Assembly: GCA_021836665.1 (NCBI GenBank) | Contig: JAKBHQ010000038.1 | Span: forward strand, 1-6,107 | Direction: 5' to 3' | DNA from: Thermoplasmata archaeon | GTDB lineage: Bacteria > Actinomycetota > Acidimicrobiia > Acidimicrobiales > Acidimicrobiaceae | DNA length: 6,107 bases | Shown here: positions 5,514 through 6,107 of the stretch, piece after piece | Layout of the letters: every line of letters starts with the position of its first letter | How positions within the stretch are numbered: position 1 is the stretch's first letter | Notes under the pieces: generated by a model | Database searches by the model: none | Told to the model about the DNA's origin: nothing | What the model saw: the letters and a program-made list of their open reading frames with translations, nothing else | Translations under genes and position numbers: made by a program

Positions 5514-6107
5514 ATATATGGAAAAAGCAGAAGCCTCTTGAGGAGCCCTTTAAGCCAAAGGGCTCGATGCCGTTGCTCGAACATCTGGCCGAGCTTCGTA
5601 AGCGGCTCGTAATATCAGCAGTAGCAGTGACAATTCTCGCTATTGCAAGTTATGGCTTTTACGGCCATATGCTTGCTTTCCTTCTTCACCCTCTCTGCAT
5701 AGCTGAGCCAAAAAACCAGTGCAAACTGTACGTGACATCTCCGTTGGATGGATTTGCGCTTAGGATTAAAGTGGCGGGGTATGCGGGGTTGTTTTTCGCA
5801 TCTCCGATAGTGTTGCTTCAAATCTGGCGGTTTATCGCTCCCGGACTTAAGAAGTCCGAGCGCAAGTACTCGCTCATTTTTGTTTCCTCGTCGATAGGAC
5901 TTTTTACTCTTGGCGGATTGGTCGCCTATACGGCATTTCCTCATGCTTTGCAATTTTTGCAAGGCGCGGCTGGCACTTATGTCCACCCGATTTACACTCC
6001 GCAGAGCTATCTAAACTTGCTGCTGGCGCTCATGGCGGCGTTTGGTGCCGCTTTTGAGTTTCCCGTTGTTTTGGTCTCCCTCGAACTGCTAGGTGTTGTC
6101 ACACCGA
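5504..6107 (+). CDS. tatC: Sec-independent translocase TatC, N-terminal part (3' end outside window)
   Basis: TatC is the multispanning core of the twin-arginine translocase and binds the RR signal peptide. The frame is open from 5492 to the window edge. Starting at TTG 5504 gives 201 codons; the alternative ATG at 5567 would remove 21 residues. TTG is preferred because the stretch before Met22 (PLEEPFKPKGS) looks like the charged leader of actinobacterial TatC, and because the Shine-Dalgarno-like AAAGGG before the ATG is buried in a hairpin. Markers numbered from TTG are MPLLEHLAELRKRL (22-35, signal-binding N-terminus), TM1 about 36-56, PLDGFALRIKVAG (80-92), SPIVLLQIWRFIAPGLKKSER (100-120), TM3 about 123-145, and FGAAFEFP (180-187) with Glu185 at the conserved E. 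coli Glu170 position. Cys65 and Cys73 lie in the first outer loop and could form a disulfide. It starts 7 bases after the tatB-like gene. Confidence 0.95.
   Translation, partial: MAINIWKKQKPLEEPFKPKGSMPLLEHLAELRKRLVISAVAVTILAIASYGFYGHMLAFLLHPLCIAEPKNQCKLYVTSPLDGFALRIKVAGYAGLFFASPIVLLQIWRFIAPGLKKSERKYSLIFVSSSIGLFTLGGLVAYTAFPHALQFLQGAAGTYVHPIYTPQSYLNLLLALMAAFGAAFEFPVVLVSLELLGVVTP
5543..5565 (+). repeat. Perfect 9-bp hairpin in the tatC leader region
   Basis: GAGCCCTTT (5543-5551) and AAAGGGCTC (5557-5565) are exact reverse complements around the loop AAGCC. The stem ends one base before the ATG at 5567 and contains the only Shine-Dalgarno-like bases for that ATG. No T-run follows, so it is not a classic intrinsic terminator. 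If tatC starts at TTG 5504 the hairpin lies within codons 14-21; if at the ATG it would mask translation initiation. Confidence 0.5.

Noticed and set aside
5518..5541. ATG at 5518 as the tatC start
   Set aside because: It is out of frame with TatC and reaches a stop after seven codons.
5615..5986. 123-codon open frame on the - strand opposite tatC
   Set aside because: It is antisense to clear TatC sequence; the product is basic and low-complexity with no family signature.

Overview
The window carries most of an actinobacterial Pup-proteasome locus followed by a protein-export cluster, all on the + strand. The order is dop (3' end only), pup, prcB, prcA, pafA, lepB, an uncharacterised zinc-ribbon gene, a tatA/tatB-type gene and tatC (5' end only). 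The order dop-pup-prcB-prcA-pafA and a nearby tat pair are characteristic of Actinomycetota. By eye the base composition is near 50% G+C, well below that of most actinobacteria with this system. A lower-GC lineage such as Acidimicrobiia is therefore plausible, but the sequence alone cannot settle it.

Region 1 (1-3616) is the pupylation-proteasome module. Pup is encoded with a C-terminal Gly-Gly-Glu, so it needs no deamidation before PafA ligates it to substrate lysines. Dop is still present and would act as the depupylase. PrcB keeps the Thr1/Asp17/Lys33 proteolytic residues behind a propeptide of about 53 residues, and PrcA forms the outer rings. The ATPase (Mpa/ARC) is not in the window and would be expected upstream of dop.

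Region 2 (3617-4338) is lepB, a type I signal peptidase that begins 8 bases after pafA. In mycobacteria this interval, between pafA and the tat genes, is where the WYL-type regulators pafB and pafC lie; here they are absent. Region 3 (4339-4971) has two spacers, of 110 and 163 bases, around a 119-residue protein with two CPxC knuckles and no known function. The first spacer holds an 11-bp-stem inverted repeat. The second holds a 17-base imperfect dyad and a questionable 27-codon ORF. Region 4 (4972-6107) is the Tat translocase pair. Signal peptidase and Tat components together form a coherent export set joined to the proteasome genes.

Genes are tightly packed up to lepB. Three junctions (dop/pup, prcA/pafA, pafA/lepB) share a TAG stop that runs into the next Shine-Dalgarno as TAGGAG or TAGGAA, and prcB/prcA overlap as GTGA. 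Most genes use GTG or TTG starts. No RNA gene, mobile element, CRISPR array or convincing intrinsic terminator was seen. The proteasome part is well-known biology. The less explained items are the zinc-ribbon gene, the position of lepB, and the hairpins around 4372-4399 and 5498-5565.
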